Assembly (NCBI RefSeq): GCF_001571325.1
Contig: NZ_BCTO01000052.1
Location: forward strand, 1 to 64,000
Length of the DNA stretch: 64,000 nucleotides
Reading direction: 5' to 3'
DNA from: Delftia tsuruhatensis NBRC 16741
Lineage (GTDB): Bacteria > Pseudomonadota > Gammaproteobacteria > Burkholderiales > Burkholderiaceae_C
Below are positions 55,043 through 63,462 of this stretch, piece after piece. The notes beneath the pieces were generated by a model. It was not told where the DNA came from, made no database searches, and worked only from the letters and a program-made list of their open reading frames with translations. Each line of letters begins with the position of its first letter. Positions within the stretch are counted from its first letter, which is position 1. The translations under genes were made by a program, and so were the position numbers.

Positions 55043-55744
55043 TCAGCCCCAACAAAAGCGTTTGGCAGGATTTCCCATAACGGTAATGCCTGCCGGTATT
55101 TTCCCGAACACCACACTGCCTGCAGCCACCACGACTCCATCGCCTATGACGGCCTTGGCCGTGATGATGCTGCCAGGGTGAATTTGCACACCTTCACCGA
55201 TCCTGGCATTGCCAGCTACCATGCAATGCGCACCTATCGACGTCCAGTCTCCCACGCTTACATCATGGGCAATTGCAGTGAAATTACTGACCGTCACGAA
55301 ATGCCCCAACCGAGCATTTGGCGACAGGGTGGCATGGGGCGCCAGAATGCACCCAGGTGCTATGGATGAATGGGCAGACGGCGCAGCCAACTCATGAACA
55401 AGGCGGATGAACTGTCCGCCTTGGCGCAATATATTTTCGGTGTATTTTCTTCGCTGTACCGGATCGCCCAGCGCGCAGACAAAAAGATCGTCTGACTGCA
55501 CCTCGTAAGTGAGCGGATCGCCGGCAATACCATGGTTCATTGCGTATCTGGCGCGCGTTTGCTCGGATGCAGGTGCTGGATAGGGCAATGATTCATAGCT
55601 CGCAGAAAATTCATTGAGAATTTCTTTTCGGCTATCGAGAAAACCGGCAATCATCCACTCACACTGATAGCCATAACTTTCTATGGCCAATGTCAAGACT
55701 TCCCTGCCAAATCCACCGGCTCCGATGATGAACAATCTTTTCAT
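55043..55744 (-). CDS. NeuD/PglD-like sugar acyltransferase
   Basis: A 233-residue protein with an N-terminal Rossmann head (KRLFIIGAGGFGREVLTLAI) and a C-terminal left-handed beta-helix of hexapeptide repeats (NARLGHFVTVSNFTAIAHDV, IGEGVQIHPGSIITAKAVIG). PglD-type enzymes N-acetylate UDP-4-amino sugars; NeuD-type enzymes O-acetylate. Here an acyl-ACP donor from the neighbouring operon is possible. The upstream aminotransferase suggests amino-sugar N-acylation. Confidence 0.85.
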   Translation of the reverse strand: MKRLFIIGAGGFGREVLTLAIESYGYQCEWMIAGFLDSRKEILNEFSASYESLPYPAPASEQTRARYAMNHGIAGDPLTYEVQSDDLFVCALGDPVQRRKYTENILRQGGQFIRLVHELAAPSAHSSIAPGCILAPHATLSPNARLGHFVTVSNFTAIAHDVSVGDWTSIGAHCMVAGNARIGEGVQIHPGSIITAKAVIGDGVVVAAGSVVFGKIPAGITVMGNPAKRFCWG

Positions 55745-55764
55745 TATTTATATACTTTGATACA

Positions 55765-55786
55765 GAGCCGACTCCAAGCTCGGCTC
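55765..55786. repeat. Hairpin between aminotransferase and acyltransferase genes
   Basis: GAGCCGA (55765-55771) pairs with TCGGCTC (55780-55786). No T-run follows on the minus strand, so it is unlikely to stop transcription completely. The 94-base gap then becomes A+T-rich toward the acyltransferase start. Confidence 0.4.
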
Positions 55787-55838
55787 CAAACTCGCTCCCA
55801 TGGCAGCTGCGGGGCAGAACCAGGAGCTCCATATGCTG

Positions 55839-57002
55839 TCAGGCCCTGCTTGCCTTGACGGCCGCAGATACAGCCAGCTTCAAACGCCCGCGCTGCATCG
55901 CCTCCATCCCCAGAAAAAATGGCAAGCCGACCAGCGTGCTGGCCAAACGGTCCGCATGGGGTGTCTCCAATGCCTGGCAATGGGGCAGCAAGGCCTGCAT
56001 ATGCTGCAGCAGCGGCTGGTACCAGCGCCGCGTTGTGATATGCATCTGCTGGCAGGTCTGTTCAAGTGCCCTGCGCGTGCCATCGTCAGGAAGTTGGGCG
56101 CACAGCAGCGAGGGAGCAGCCAATGCGCCTCCCGCACCCAGACGCTGCCAGACCAGGGAATGTCCACTGGCTTCATCGAGTTCCTCCATCAGGCACGCAT
56201 GCAGCCTGCGCCTTTCCAGGGCATGCTCCTCCCACACCTGCAGCGAGGCCAGGCCGATGGCAGCATGGTATTCGCTCATCTTGGCATTGGTCCCCACTCT
56301 GGCCAGCGAGCCCAGGGGCATGCCGGCCTTTGGGTCCAGGTTGATGCCGAAATTCGAGAGCTGGCGTACTCGCGCGGCCAAGCCAGTCCGGGTGGAGACA
56401 ACCAGGCCGCCCTCGCCCGCCGGCAGGCTCTTGGTGGTGTGCAGACTGAAGACCAGGGTGCCCTCGGCGCCCTGCAGCCACTGGCTGCCATAGGCCGCAG
56501 CTGCGTCTATGACCACGGGAAGTCCGGTGTCCTGCTCGAATTGCTGCCAGGCTTTCATGTCGTGGGGCATACCGAAGGTGGCCACCGGCAGCACGGCGTC
56601 CACAGGCGTCACAGCGCAGGCGGCCCGCGCAATGTCGGGAGTGAGCATCCAGTCATCGGGGTCCACGTCAGCCAGTACGGGCAGATGACCGGCACGCACC
56701 ACGGCTGTGGCCGTAGCGACGAAGGTAAAGGCCGGCAGCAAGATGCGCGACCCCGGCGCCAGCTCCAGCGCCTGCAGCACCAGCTCCAAGCCCTGCGTGG
56801 CGTTGGAGACCGTGGTCAGATTGTCCACCGGCAGGGCAAACCGCTGCGCGAATTCCGACTCCAGCTCCCGGACCAGGGGGCCATAGTTCGAATAGTGCCG
56901 CGCCGCATGCATGCGTTCCAGCCAAGGCATCAGCTCCTGGGGCGAGGGCATATCGGGCACCAGCAGGGGCACCCACTCTGACGAGGCGCAAGAGTCGCTC
57001 AT
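55839..57002 (-). CDS. DegT/DnrJ/EryC1/StrS-family sugar aminotransferase
   Basis: A 387-residue PLP enzyme that aminates keto-sugars. Lys191 in FSLHTTKSLPAGEGG is the PLP lysine, and VIDAAAAYGS carries the cofactor-binding Asp. Substrate could be CDP-4-keto-6-deoxyglucose, its 3-deoxy product, or a dTDP- or UDP-keto sugar made elsewhere. It overlaps the end of the second SPINDLY-type transferase by four bases (ATGA), so the two are translationally coupled. Confidence 0.88.
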   Translation of the reverse strand: MSDSCASSEWVPLLVPDMPSPQELMPWLERMHAARHYSNYGPLVRELESEFAQRFALPVDNLTTVSNATQGLELVLQALELAPGSRILLPAFTFVATATAVVRAGHLPVLADVDPDDWMLTPDIARAACAVTPVDAVLPVATFGMPHDMKAWQQFEQDTGLPVVIDAAAAYGSQWLQGAEGTLVFSLHTTKSLPAGEGGLVVSTRTGLAARVRQLSNFGINLDPKAGMPLGSLARVGTNAKMSEYHAAIGLASLQVWEEHALERRRLHACLMEELDEASGHSLVWQRLGAGGALAAPSLLCAQLPDDGTRRALEQTCQQMHITTRRWYQPLLQHMQALLPHCQALETPHADRLASTLVGLPFFLGMEAMQRGRLKLAVSAAVKASRA

Positions 57003-58660
57003 GCCTGCGCTTCCGCTTTTGCCAGCAAGGCCTCCAGGTCAGTATCGACCGTGAGGATGTGCTGATCGCCACGCAGCCAGTTGAGCCACATGAGGCGATA
57101 GGATGTCTCCAACTCCCGGGTCCGGGCAGGATAGTCCATGAGTATGCCGCCCGCCAGCTGCGCGCGCGCTGTTAGGCGCTGCTGCTGAAGGCGCTCAGGG
57201 TCGGCCATCAGATCGAGTGCAGCCTGCACATAGCCTTCAAAGTCACTGGCGATCACACCGCCAAAGCCCAGGCCCTGCAGCGTGCGCGCCGTCGCCGCAT
57301 CCACGCCACGCTCCGCATCCAGCGCCACAATCGGCAGTCCCATCCACAGCGCATGCAAGGTCGTCGTCCCCCCGGAAATGGGCGAGGTATCCAACGCCAC
57401 GTCAGCGATGTGCCCCAGCTCCATGAATCCGTCCAGCGGCTGCTGGTGCAGCACGGACACGCGATCCAGCGGCATGCCGGCGGCTTCAACGCGCGGCTGC
57501 ATGTGGGCTTGCGCGGCATCCGGGTCCTGCTCCTTGACCATGATGATCAGCCGCGCGTCATGGCGTTCGTGCAGGATGCGTGCCCAGACCACCAGCATCT
57601 CGTCGGTGATCTTGGCGGAGTTATTCAGGGAGATCAGTGTGGGATAGCCGTTGCGCAGCATGGGCGGCTCTTCGCAAAGGGGAGAGTACTCCGGCGGTGC
57701 ATAGCTGGCCATGCAGCCCAGGTAAAACAATTTTTCAGAGTAACAAGGCGCATGACTAGGCGGCGCCATGCCGGCATCCACCAGCCGGTAATCCATGGCC
57801 TTCATCCCCAGTGTATGCATATAGCCCAGCCAGGTCACCTGCACGGGCGCGGCGCGGCGGGCGAAGACTTCCAGGCGGTGGCCCAGGGTGAAGCCGGACA
57901 GGTCCACCAGCACATCGATGCCGTCGGCGCGGATCTGTTCGTAGAGCTGGTCGTCGGTCTGCTCGACCGCATCGTGCCAGTGCGGCACCAGGGCGCGCAG
58001 CTTTGCGGTCATCGCGTCGGGACGGCCGCTGGAGTAGACGTGGATCTCGACGTTGTCCGGGTTGTGGTGCTCCAGCACGGGCCGCATGAAGAAGGCCACC
58101 GAGTGCTGGCGGAAGTCGGCCGTGACATAGCCGACCTTGAGCTTCTTGCGCGGGTTGCGATCGCGCGGGGGAAAGGGCTTGGCGTTGCGGGTCAGCGGGT
58201 CGGCGAAGCGCCGGCCCCAGTCGCGCGCCACTTCCAGGGATTTGAGCGGGTCGCTGCTGGTGTGCGAGTGGATGTAGGCCCGCGTCATCCAGTGCGTGTT
58301 CTCGTTCTTGGCGTGGCGGCAGGCGTCGTCGATCAGGTCGCAGGCCTCCTGCCTGCGGCCCGTGCTGAACAGGGCCAGGGCCAGCAGGCGCTGGGCGTTG
58401 GGCATGCGCGGCTCGATCTCCAGCGCCATCTGCAAGGCGTCCATGGCCTGGGGCCAGATGCTCATGCGCACGTAGACAAAGCCGATGTGCAGCCAGACCT
58501 TGGAGTTGCGCGGCTCCCGGGCCACCAGCTGCGCCAGCTCCGACAGGGCTTCGAGGAACTGCGCGCGATCGACCATGGCGCGGATGCGGGTCAGCTCGCT
58601 GTCGATGCTGGGCGGCTGCGCAGGGGCTGCAAAAGCGTTGGCAAGGGGTGAAGATGGCAT
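56999..58660 (-). CDS. Short TPR / SPINDLY-type O-linked glycosyltransferase
   Basis: A 553-residue member of the same family as the protein at 42142, with only a few TPR-like repeats (about 20-130). The catalytic part has LKVGYVTADFRQHSVAFFMR, VDLSGFTLGHRLEVFARRAA, QVTWLGYMHTLGMKAMDYRL and SPISGGTTTLHALWMGLPIV. Its smaller scaffold suggests a different acceptor, or a second site on flagellin. It heads the minus-strand island operon (transferase, aminotransferase, acyltransferase, family 2 transferase). Confidence 0.9.
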   Translation of the reverse strand: MPSSPLANAFAAPAQPPSIDSELTRIRAMVDRAQFLEALSELAQLVAREPRNSKVWLHIGFVYVRMSIWPQAMDALQMALEIEPRMPNAQRLLALALFSTGRRQEACDLIDDACRHAKNENTHWMTRAYIHSHTSSDPLKSLEVARDWGRRFADPLTRNAKPFPPRDRNPRKKLKVGYVTADFRQHSVAFFMRPVLEHHNPDNVEIHVYSSGRPDAMTAKLRALVPHWHDAVEQTDDQLYEQIRADGIDVLVDLSGFTLGHRLEVFARRAAPVQVTWLGYMHTLGMKAMDYRLVDAGMAPPSHAPCYSEKLFYLGCMASYAPPEYSPLCEEPPMLRNGYPTLISLNNSAKITDEMLVVWARILHERHDARLIIMVKEQDPDAAQAHMQPRVEAAGMPLDRVSVLHQQPLDGFMELGHIADVALDTSPISGGTTTLHALWMGLPIVALDAERGVDAATARTLQGLGFGGVIASDFEGYVQAALDLMADPERLQQQRLTARAQLAGGILMDYPARTRELETSYRLMWLNWLRGDQHILTVDTDLEALLAKAEAQA

Positions 58661-58696
58661 GGCGGTGGAGCAGAGGAAGTATCAGGCCGGCCCGCG

Positions 58697-58745
58697 GTCG
58701 GCACGCTTGTGCGCGCGGTGACACAAAGAATAAAACTGTGCCGAC
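58697..58745. repeat. Spaced inverted repeat upstream of the short SPINDLY-type gene
   Basis: GTCGGCAC (58697-58704) and GTGCCGAC (58738-58745) are perfect complements 33 bases apart, enclosing an A-rich segment. They stand 37-85 bases before the start codon on the minus strand. A dimeric regulator site or a promoter bracket is possible. The rest of 58661-59024 holds the motA promoter and no gene. Confidence 0.4.
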
Positions 58746-58875
58746 TATCCTCGCATGCGCGCCGCGCGATCCACCGTTAAGCGCCCGCCTTGCAAGATTC
58801 AAACAGGCACCGATTTGCCGGCCTTTTCAGGCTTTTGGCGCGCAGCGGCGCGTTTACACCTTCATCTCAGGGCTC

Positions 58876-58902
58876 TCAAGTATGGATGCCTGCGGCCGAT
58901 AG
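58876..58902 (+). promoter_or_regulatory. Candidate sigma-28 promoter for motA-motB
   Basis: TCAA (58876-58879), 15 bases, GCCGATAG (58895-58902). One mismatch in each box to TAAA-N15-GCCGATAA. It lies about 120 bases before the motA start and explains late expression of the stators. Confidence 0.6.
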
Positions 58903-59024
58903 CTTGACAAGCCATGGGTTCGTCGATGGCCGCCACCCCGCCACGGCCCAGTGTCAAAACAAGCGCGCATTTCCAAGCCAGTTCCGACTTTTCCATCGGG
59001 ACACCTCTGACAGAATCCACTCCC

Positions 59025-59885
59025 ATGCTTGTCATCATCGGATACATCGTCGCCTTCGGTTGCATCTTCGGCACCTATGTGCTGCACGGGGGCAACGTCC
59101 AGGTCATTCTCAAGGCACTGCCTTTTGAAATGATCACCATTGGCGGCGGCGCCATCGGCGCCTTCATCGTGTGCAACCAGCCCAAGGTGCTCAAGGCCAC
59201 GGCCAAGGCCATCCCTGGCGTGATGAAGAGTTCGCGCTACACCAAGGCCCGCTTCATGGAGCTGATGGCCCTGCTGTACGAGATTCTGCAAAAGGCCCGC
59301 AAGGAGGGCCTGATGTCCATCGAAGGCGATGTGGAGGCACCCAACGAGTCGCCCATCTTCACCAAGTACCCCGAGCTGCTGGCGGACCACCATGTGGTGG
59401 AGTTCCTGACCGACTATCTGCGCATGATGGTGTCGGGCAATCTCAATTCCCACGAGATCGAGTCGCTGATGGACAGCGAGATCGAGGCCCACCACGCCGA
59501 GGCCCATGCCCCCGTCAACGCACTGACCCGCCTGGCCGGCGCCCTGCCCGCCTTCGGGATCATTGCCGCCGTGCTCGGTGTGGTGAACACCATGGGCTCG
59601 GTGGGCCAGCCTCCTTCGGTGCTGGGCGGCATGATCGCCTCGGCCCTGGTCGGTACCTTCCTGGGCATCTTGCTGGCCTATGCGCTGGTGGAGCCCATGG
59701 CCGGCCTGGTGGAGCAGCGTGCCCAGGACGCCGCCAAGGAACTGGAGTGCATCAAGACCACCTTGCTGGCCAGCATGCAGGGCTACAACCCCGCCACCGC
59801 CATCGAGTTCGGCCGCAAGGTGCTGTTCTCTACCGAACGCCCCGGTTTCCTGGAACTGGAAACCCACGTCAAGGGCAAGAAGTAA
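59025..59885 (+). CDS. motA: Flagellar stator protein MotA
   Basis: MotA is the proton-channel stator subunit that pushes FliG. Four membrane segments are visible, from LVIIGYIVAFGCIFGTYVL to LVGTFLGILLAYALVEPMAG. The large cytoplasmic loop carries VMKSSRYTKARFMELMALLY. It is 286 residues, normal. The start at 59025 matches known MotA N-termini. It is 24 bases before motB. Confidence 0.97.
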   Translation: MLVIIGYIVAFGCIFGTYVLHGGNVQVILKALPFEMITIGGGAIGAFIVCNQPKVLKATAKAIPGVMKSSRYTKARFMELMALLYEILQKARKEGLMSIEGDVEAPNESPIFTKYPELLADHHVVEFLTDYLRMMVSGNLNSHEIESLMDSEIEAHHAEAHAPVNALTRLAGALPAFGIIAAVLGVVNTMGSVGQPPSVLGGMIASALVGTFLGILLAYALVEPMAGLVEQRAQDAAKELECIKTTLLASMQGYNPATAIEFGRKVLFSTERPGFLELETHVKGKK

Positions 59886-59909
59886 TCCTGCACCCAGCAG
59901 CGTCAAGCC

Positions 59910-60953
59910 ATGGCAGAGAAAAAGTTACAGCCGATCATCATCAAGCGCGTCAAGAAGACGGCGCATGCGCCCCACGGCGGCGCCTGGAAGATCGCCTACG
60001 CCGACTTCGTGACCGCGATGATGGCCTTCTTCCTGCTGATGTGGCTGCTGGGCTCCACGGCCAAGGGCGAGCTGCAGGGCATCGCGGCGTATTTTTCCTC
60101 GCCGCTGAAGGTGGCGATGGCCGGCGGCGATGGCGCAGGCAACAGCTCCAGCGTGATTCCCGGCGGCGGCAACGACCTGGCCAAGGTGCACGGCCAGGTA
60201 CGGCGCTCCGAGGCGGCCGACAGCTCCAACCGGCGCACCAGCGTCGATTCGGGCCGCGCCGATCAGGCCCAGGTGGACTCCAACCGCATCAAGGCACTCA
60301 AGGCCAAGGTGGACGCGATGATCACCAGCAATGCGCGCCTGAACGAATTCCGTTCTCAGATCCGCACCGACGTGACGCCCGACGGCCTGCAGATCCAGAT
60401 CGTGGACGAGCAAAACCGCCCCATGTTCGACAGCGGCAGCGCCCTGGTCAAACCGTATATGCGCGACATCCTGCGCGAGGTGGGCGCGGCGCTGGCAGGC
60501 GCGGAAAACCGCATCAGCCTGTCCGGCCACACCGACGCGGCCCCTTACGGCAATGCCGACCGCGGCTACAGCAACTGGGAGCTGTCGGCCGACCGCGCCA
60601 ACGCCTCGCGCCGCGAGCTGGTGGCCGCCGGCATGCCCCTGAACCAGCTGGCACGCATCACGGGCCTGGCCAGCAGCGACCTGCTGCTGCCCGACGATCC
60701 GCGCGCGCCCCAGAACCGGCGCATCACCATCACCGTGCTCACGCAGGAGGCCGAAAAGCGCCTGCTGGGCCACCGTGGGCCCGTGACGCGCAACGCCTTG
60801 CCGCCGTCATTGGCCGGCGGCAACGGCGGCACCGCGAATGCAGCCACAGCCGAAGCCACGGCCGGCGAGACCGCCGCGCAGCCCGCTGCCGCCGCGCCCG
60901 CAGCCGCAGCCGCCCCTTCGGCGCCCGCGTCACCTGATCGTGTAACAAATTAA
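59910..60953 (+). CDS. motB: Flagellar stator protein MotB
   Basis: MotB anchors the stator to peptidoglycan. One membrane helix carries the essential proton-binding Asp32 (AYADFVTAMMAFFLLMWLLG). The periplasmic OmpA-like domain has FDSGSALVKPYMRDILREVG and SLSGHTDAAPYGN. A long Ala-rich tail ends the 347-residue protein. The ribosome site is weak. Confidence 0.97.
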   Translation: MAEKKLQPIIIKRVKKTAHAPHGGAWKIAYADFVTAMMAFFLLMWLLGSTAKGELQGIAAYFSSPLKVAMAGGDGAGNSSSVIPGGGNDLAKVHGQVRRSEAADSSNRRTSVDSGRADQAQVDSNRIKALKAKVDAMITSNARLNEFRSQIRTDVTPDGLQIQIVDEQNRPMFDSGSALVKPYMRDILREVGAALAGAENRISLSGHTDAAPYGNADRGYSNWELSADRANASRRELVAAGMPLNQLARITGLASSDLLLPDDPRAPQNRRITITVLTQEAEKRLLGHRGPVTRNALPPSLAGGNGGTANAATAEATAGETAAQPAAAAPAAAAAPSAPASPDRVTN

Positions 60954-60978
60954 GGTTTGAGCCCGATGCTGCCGAAAA
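60951..60978 (+). promoter_or_regulatory. Possible sigma-28 promoter for cheY-cheZ
   Basis: TAAGGTTT (60951-60958), a 12-base spacer, GCCGAAAA (60971-60978). One base wider than ideal and with one mismatch in each box. It lies about 100 bases before the cheY start. Confidence 0.4.
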
Positions 60979-61077
60979 GCAGGAAAATTCCCACATTGCG
61001 CCAAGAAGGTTTCATATTGTTACCATCGCGGCGGATTCTTACCAGTACCGAGCACCTACCGACCGAAAGGGCCTCAC

Positions 61078-61464
61078 GTGGCTAATGCCCTGCGTTTTTT
61101 GATCGTTGACGACTTCTCCACCATGCGGCGCATCGTGCGCAATCTGCTCAAGGAGAGCGGCTTTCCCGAAGCCGATGAAGCCGAAGACGGCGTCGTGGCA
61201 CTGCACAAGCTGCGCAACAGCAAGTTCGATTTCGTGGTGACGGACATCAACATGCCGAACATGAACGGCTTCCAGCTGCTCACCGAAATCAAGCAGGACG
61301 ACAAACTCAAGCACCTTCCCGTGCTGATGGTGACGGCCGAGGCCCGCAAGGAGGACATCGTGGCAGCGGCCCAGGGCGGTGCGGCAGGCTACATCGTCAA
61401 GCCCTTCACCAAGGCCACGCTGGAAGAGAAAGTCAACCTGATCCTCAAAAAGCTGGGCCTGTAG
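61078..61464 (+). CDS. cheY: Chemotaxis response regulator CheY (classic type)
   Basis: A 128-residue single receiver domain of the enteric CheY type: [20 protein letters not shown], Asp56 in [12 protein letters not shown], Thr in LMVTAEA, and Lys in YIVKPF. When phosphorylated it binds FliM and changes rotation. The start is GTG at 61078 with AAAGGG six bases upstream. It is followed by cheZ after 10 bases, so it is likely the main flagellar CheY. Confidence 0.96.
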   Translation: MANALRFLIVDDFSTMRRIVRNLLKESGFPEADEAEDGVVALHKLRNSKFDFVVTDINMPNMNGFQLLTEIKQDDKLKHLPVLMVTAEARKEDIVAAAQGGAAGYIVKPFTKATLEEKVNLILKKLGL

Positions 61465-61474
61465 GGCGCGCGCC

Positions 61475-62089
61475 ATGAGCAACCCGGATGTCCCCGACAG
61501 CGTCCACTACAAGGTAGGCGTTCTCACGCGCCAGCTGCATGACTCGCTCAACGAGCTGGGCTATGCGGACCGATTGCGCGGCAGCATGGGAGAGCTGCCG
61601 GATGCGCAAAGCCGCCTTTCCTACATTGCGCGGCTGACCGGAGAGGCCGCCGAGAAGGTCCTCAACCGTGTCGAGCTGGCCAAGAGCCAGCAGGACCGGC
61701 TGGCCGAGCGCGTGCGCGCCATGCGCGCGCAGCTGGTCGAGGATCCCGTGGCGGCCGTGGCCAAGGGCCGGGTGATGAACTTCCTCGAAGAGGTCGAGCA
61801 GGACACGCAGCAGGCCGATGAGCACCTCACCGAGATCATGATGTCCCAGGACTTCCACGATCTCACGGGCCAGGTCATCGCCCGCGTGGTGTCGCTGGCC
61901 GCCGACCTGGAGGACCAGCTGGTGCAGCTGCTCATCCAGACCTCGCCCAACCCGCAGCAGACGGCGCTGGAGCCGCTGGAAAAGCCCAAGGAGCACCTGG
62001 CCGGCCCCGTGGTCGATCCCGAGAAGACACCCGATGTGGTGACTTCACAGTCCCAGGTGGACGATCTGCTGGCCAGCCTGGGGTTCTGA
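61475..62089 (+). CDS. cheZ: CheY-P phosphatase CheZ
   Basis: CheZ removes the phosphate from CheY. The catalytic helix is MMSQDFHDLTGQVIARV with Asp129 and Gln133. The C-terminal CheY-binding peptide is SQSQVDDLLASLGF. It is 204 residues, normal for a long helical hairpin. Compare the shorter relative at 8450-8896. Confidence 0.97.
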   Translation: MSNPDVPDSVHYKVGVLTRQLHDSLNELGYADRLRGSMGELPDAQSRLSYIARLTGEAAEKVLNRVELAKSQQDRLAERVRAMRAQLVEDPVAAVAKGRVMNFLEEVEQDTQQADEHLTEIMMSQDFHDLTGQVIARVVSLAADLEDQLVQLLIQTSPNPQQTALEPLEKPKEHLAGPVVDPEKTPDVVTSQSQVDDLLASLGF

Positions 62090-62259
62090 CACACCCCGGG
62101 GCGCCATGCGCCTTTGCATTGGCATTTGCACGGCAACCCTTCCCGCTGCGGGGCAAGGGTTTGCCGGCGTGCCGCTGCCTGCCGCACCACACCCCAGACA
62201 GCGCATAAGCGCCGCTTGAGCCCTGCTTATCGGGGCTTCGCCCATCCGGCTTGTTCCGA

Positions 62260-62285
62260 CAATGACGCAAATCCTTCCGTCATTG
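62260..62285. repeat. Inverted repeat over the flhB translation-start region
   Basis: CAATGACG (62260-62267) and CGTCATTG (62278-62285) are perfect complements with a 10-base loop, ending four bases before the flhB ATG. No normal ribosome site is visible there. It may be an operator or an mRNA hairpin that limits flhB translation. Confidence 0.5.
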
Positions 62286-62289
62286 CGCC

Positions 62290-63462
62290 ATGGACTCCAG
62301 CCAAGACAAAAACCTGCCAGCCACCGAACGCAAACTGCAGAAAACGCGTTCTGACGGCCAGGGTGCGCGCTCCCGGGACCTGTCCCACCTGGCCATCCTG
62401 GGCACGGGCGCGCTGATGATGCTGATGGGCGCCGAGCCCCTGATCCAGCACCTGCGCATGGCGCTGGCCCAGCAACTGGCGTTCGACGCGCACACGGCCA
62501 AGACCCCGGCCCTGATGATGGAGCGCATGCTGTCCATGGGCAGCCTGGGCCTGAAGATTTCCCTGGGCGTTGCCGCCGTGACCACGGCAGCGGCCGTGCT
62601 GTCGGGCATGCTGGCCGGCGGCTGGATCCTGAGCCTCAAGCCCATACAGCCGCAGTTCAACCGTCTCAACCCGCTGTCGGGCCTGACCAATCTGTTTTCC
62701 AAGCAGCAGATGGTGACCGTGGCCAAGATGGTGGCGATGACGGCCATCCTCTCCTTCGTGGCCTGGAAGTTCCTGAGCAGCCACATCGCCGAGATCGCCG
62801 CCATCTCCTCCCAGCCTTCGGCCATGGCGCTGACCATGACCGGGCAGTGGCTGGCCAGCGGCGTGGCCCTGCTGCTGCTGCTGGTGTTCCTGATGGCCGT
62901 GATCGACGTGCCGCTGCAGGCCTACCTGTTCAAGTCGCGCCTGAAGATGAGCCACGAGGAAGTCAAGCAGGAGCACAAGGAGTCCGACGGCAACCCGCAG
63001 ATCAAGAGCAAGATCCGCCAGAAGCAGCGCGAGATCGCCGACCGTGCCAGCGTCAACGCCGTGCCGCGCGCCGACTTCGTGGTCACCAACCCCACGCACT
63101 ATGCCGTGGCGCTGCGCTACGACGAAAAGACCATGGCCGCCCCGCAGGTCATCTCCAAGGGCACGGACCTGGTGGCGCTGAAGATCCGCGAGGTCGCGGG
63201 CGCCCACAAGATACCGGTGCTCGAATCCCCGATGCTGGCGCGCGCCCTGTACGCGCACGCCGACCTGGACCAGGCCATTCCCGCCGCGCTGTACACGGCC
63301 GTGGCCCAGGTCCTGGCCTATGTCTACCGCCTGAAGGCCGCGCTGCGCGGCGAAGGCCCCATGCCTGGCGATCTCGGCGAACCCGCCGTGCCCGCCGAAC
63401 TCGATCCGCACCAGGGCCGCCGCGCGCCCGCCGCCGCGACCACTGAAGGTACTGCTCCATGA
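62290..63462 (+). CDS. flhB: Flagellar export switch protein FlhB
   Basis: FlhB controls the change of export from hook to filament subunits. Four membrane segments in the first 220 residues are followed by a cytoplasmic domain with the self-cleaving site Asn267-Pro-Thr-His in [16 protein letters not shown] Pro/Ala-rich tail of about 40 residues ends the 390-residue protein. It overlaps flhA by four bases. The start lacks a ribosome site and lies just after an inverted repeat. Confidence 0.97.
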   Translation: MDSSQDKNLPATERKLQKTRSDGQGARSRDLSHLAILGTGALMMLMGAEPLIQHLRMALAQQLAFDAHTAKTPALMMERMLSMGSLGLKISLGVAAVTTAAAVLSGMLAGGWILSLKPIQPQFNRLNPLSGLTNLFSKQQMVTVAKMVAMTAILSFVAWKFLSSHIAEIAAISSQPSAMALTMTGQWLASGVALLLLLVFLMAVIDVPLQAYLFKSRLKMSHEEVKQEHKESDGNPQIKSKIRQKQREIADRASVNAVPRADFVVTNPTHYAVALRYDEKTMAAPQVISKGTDLVALKIREVAGAHKIPVLESPMLARALYAHADLDQAIPAALYTAVAQVLAYVYRLKAALRGEGPMPGDLGEPAVPAELDPHQGRRAPAAATTEGTAP

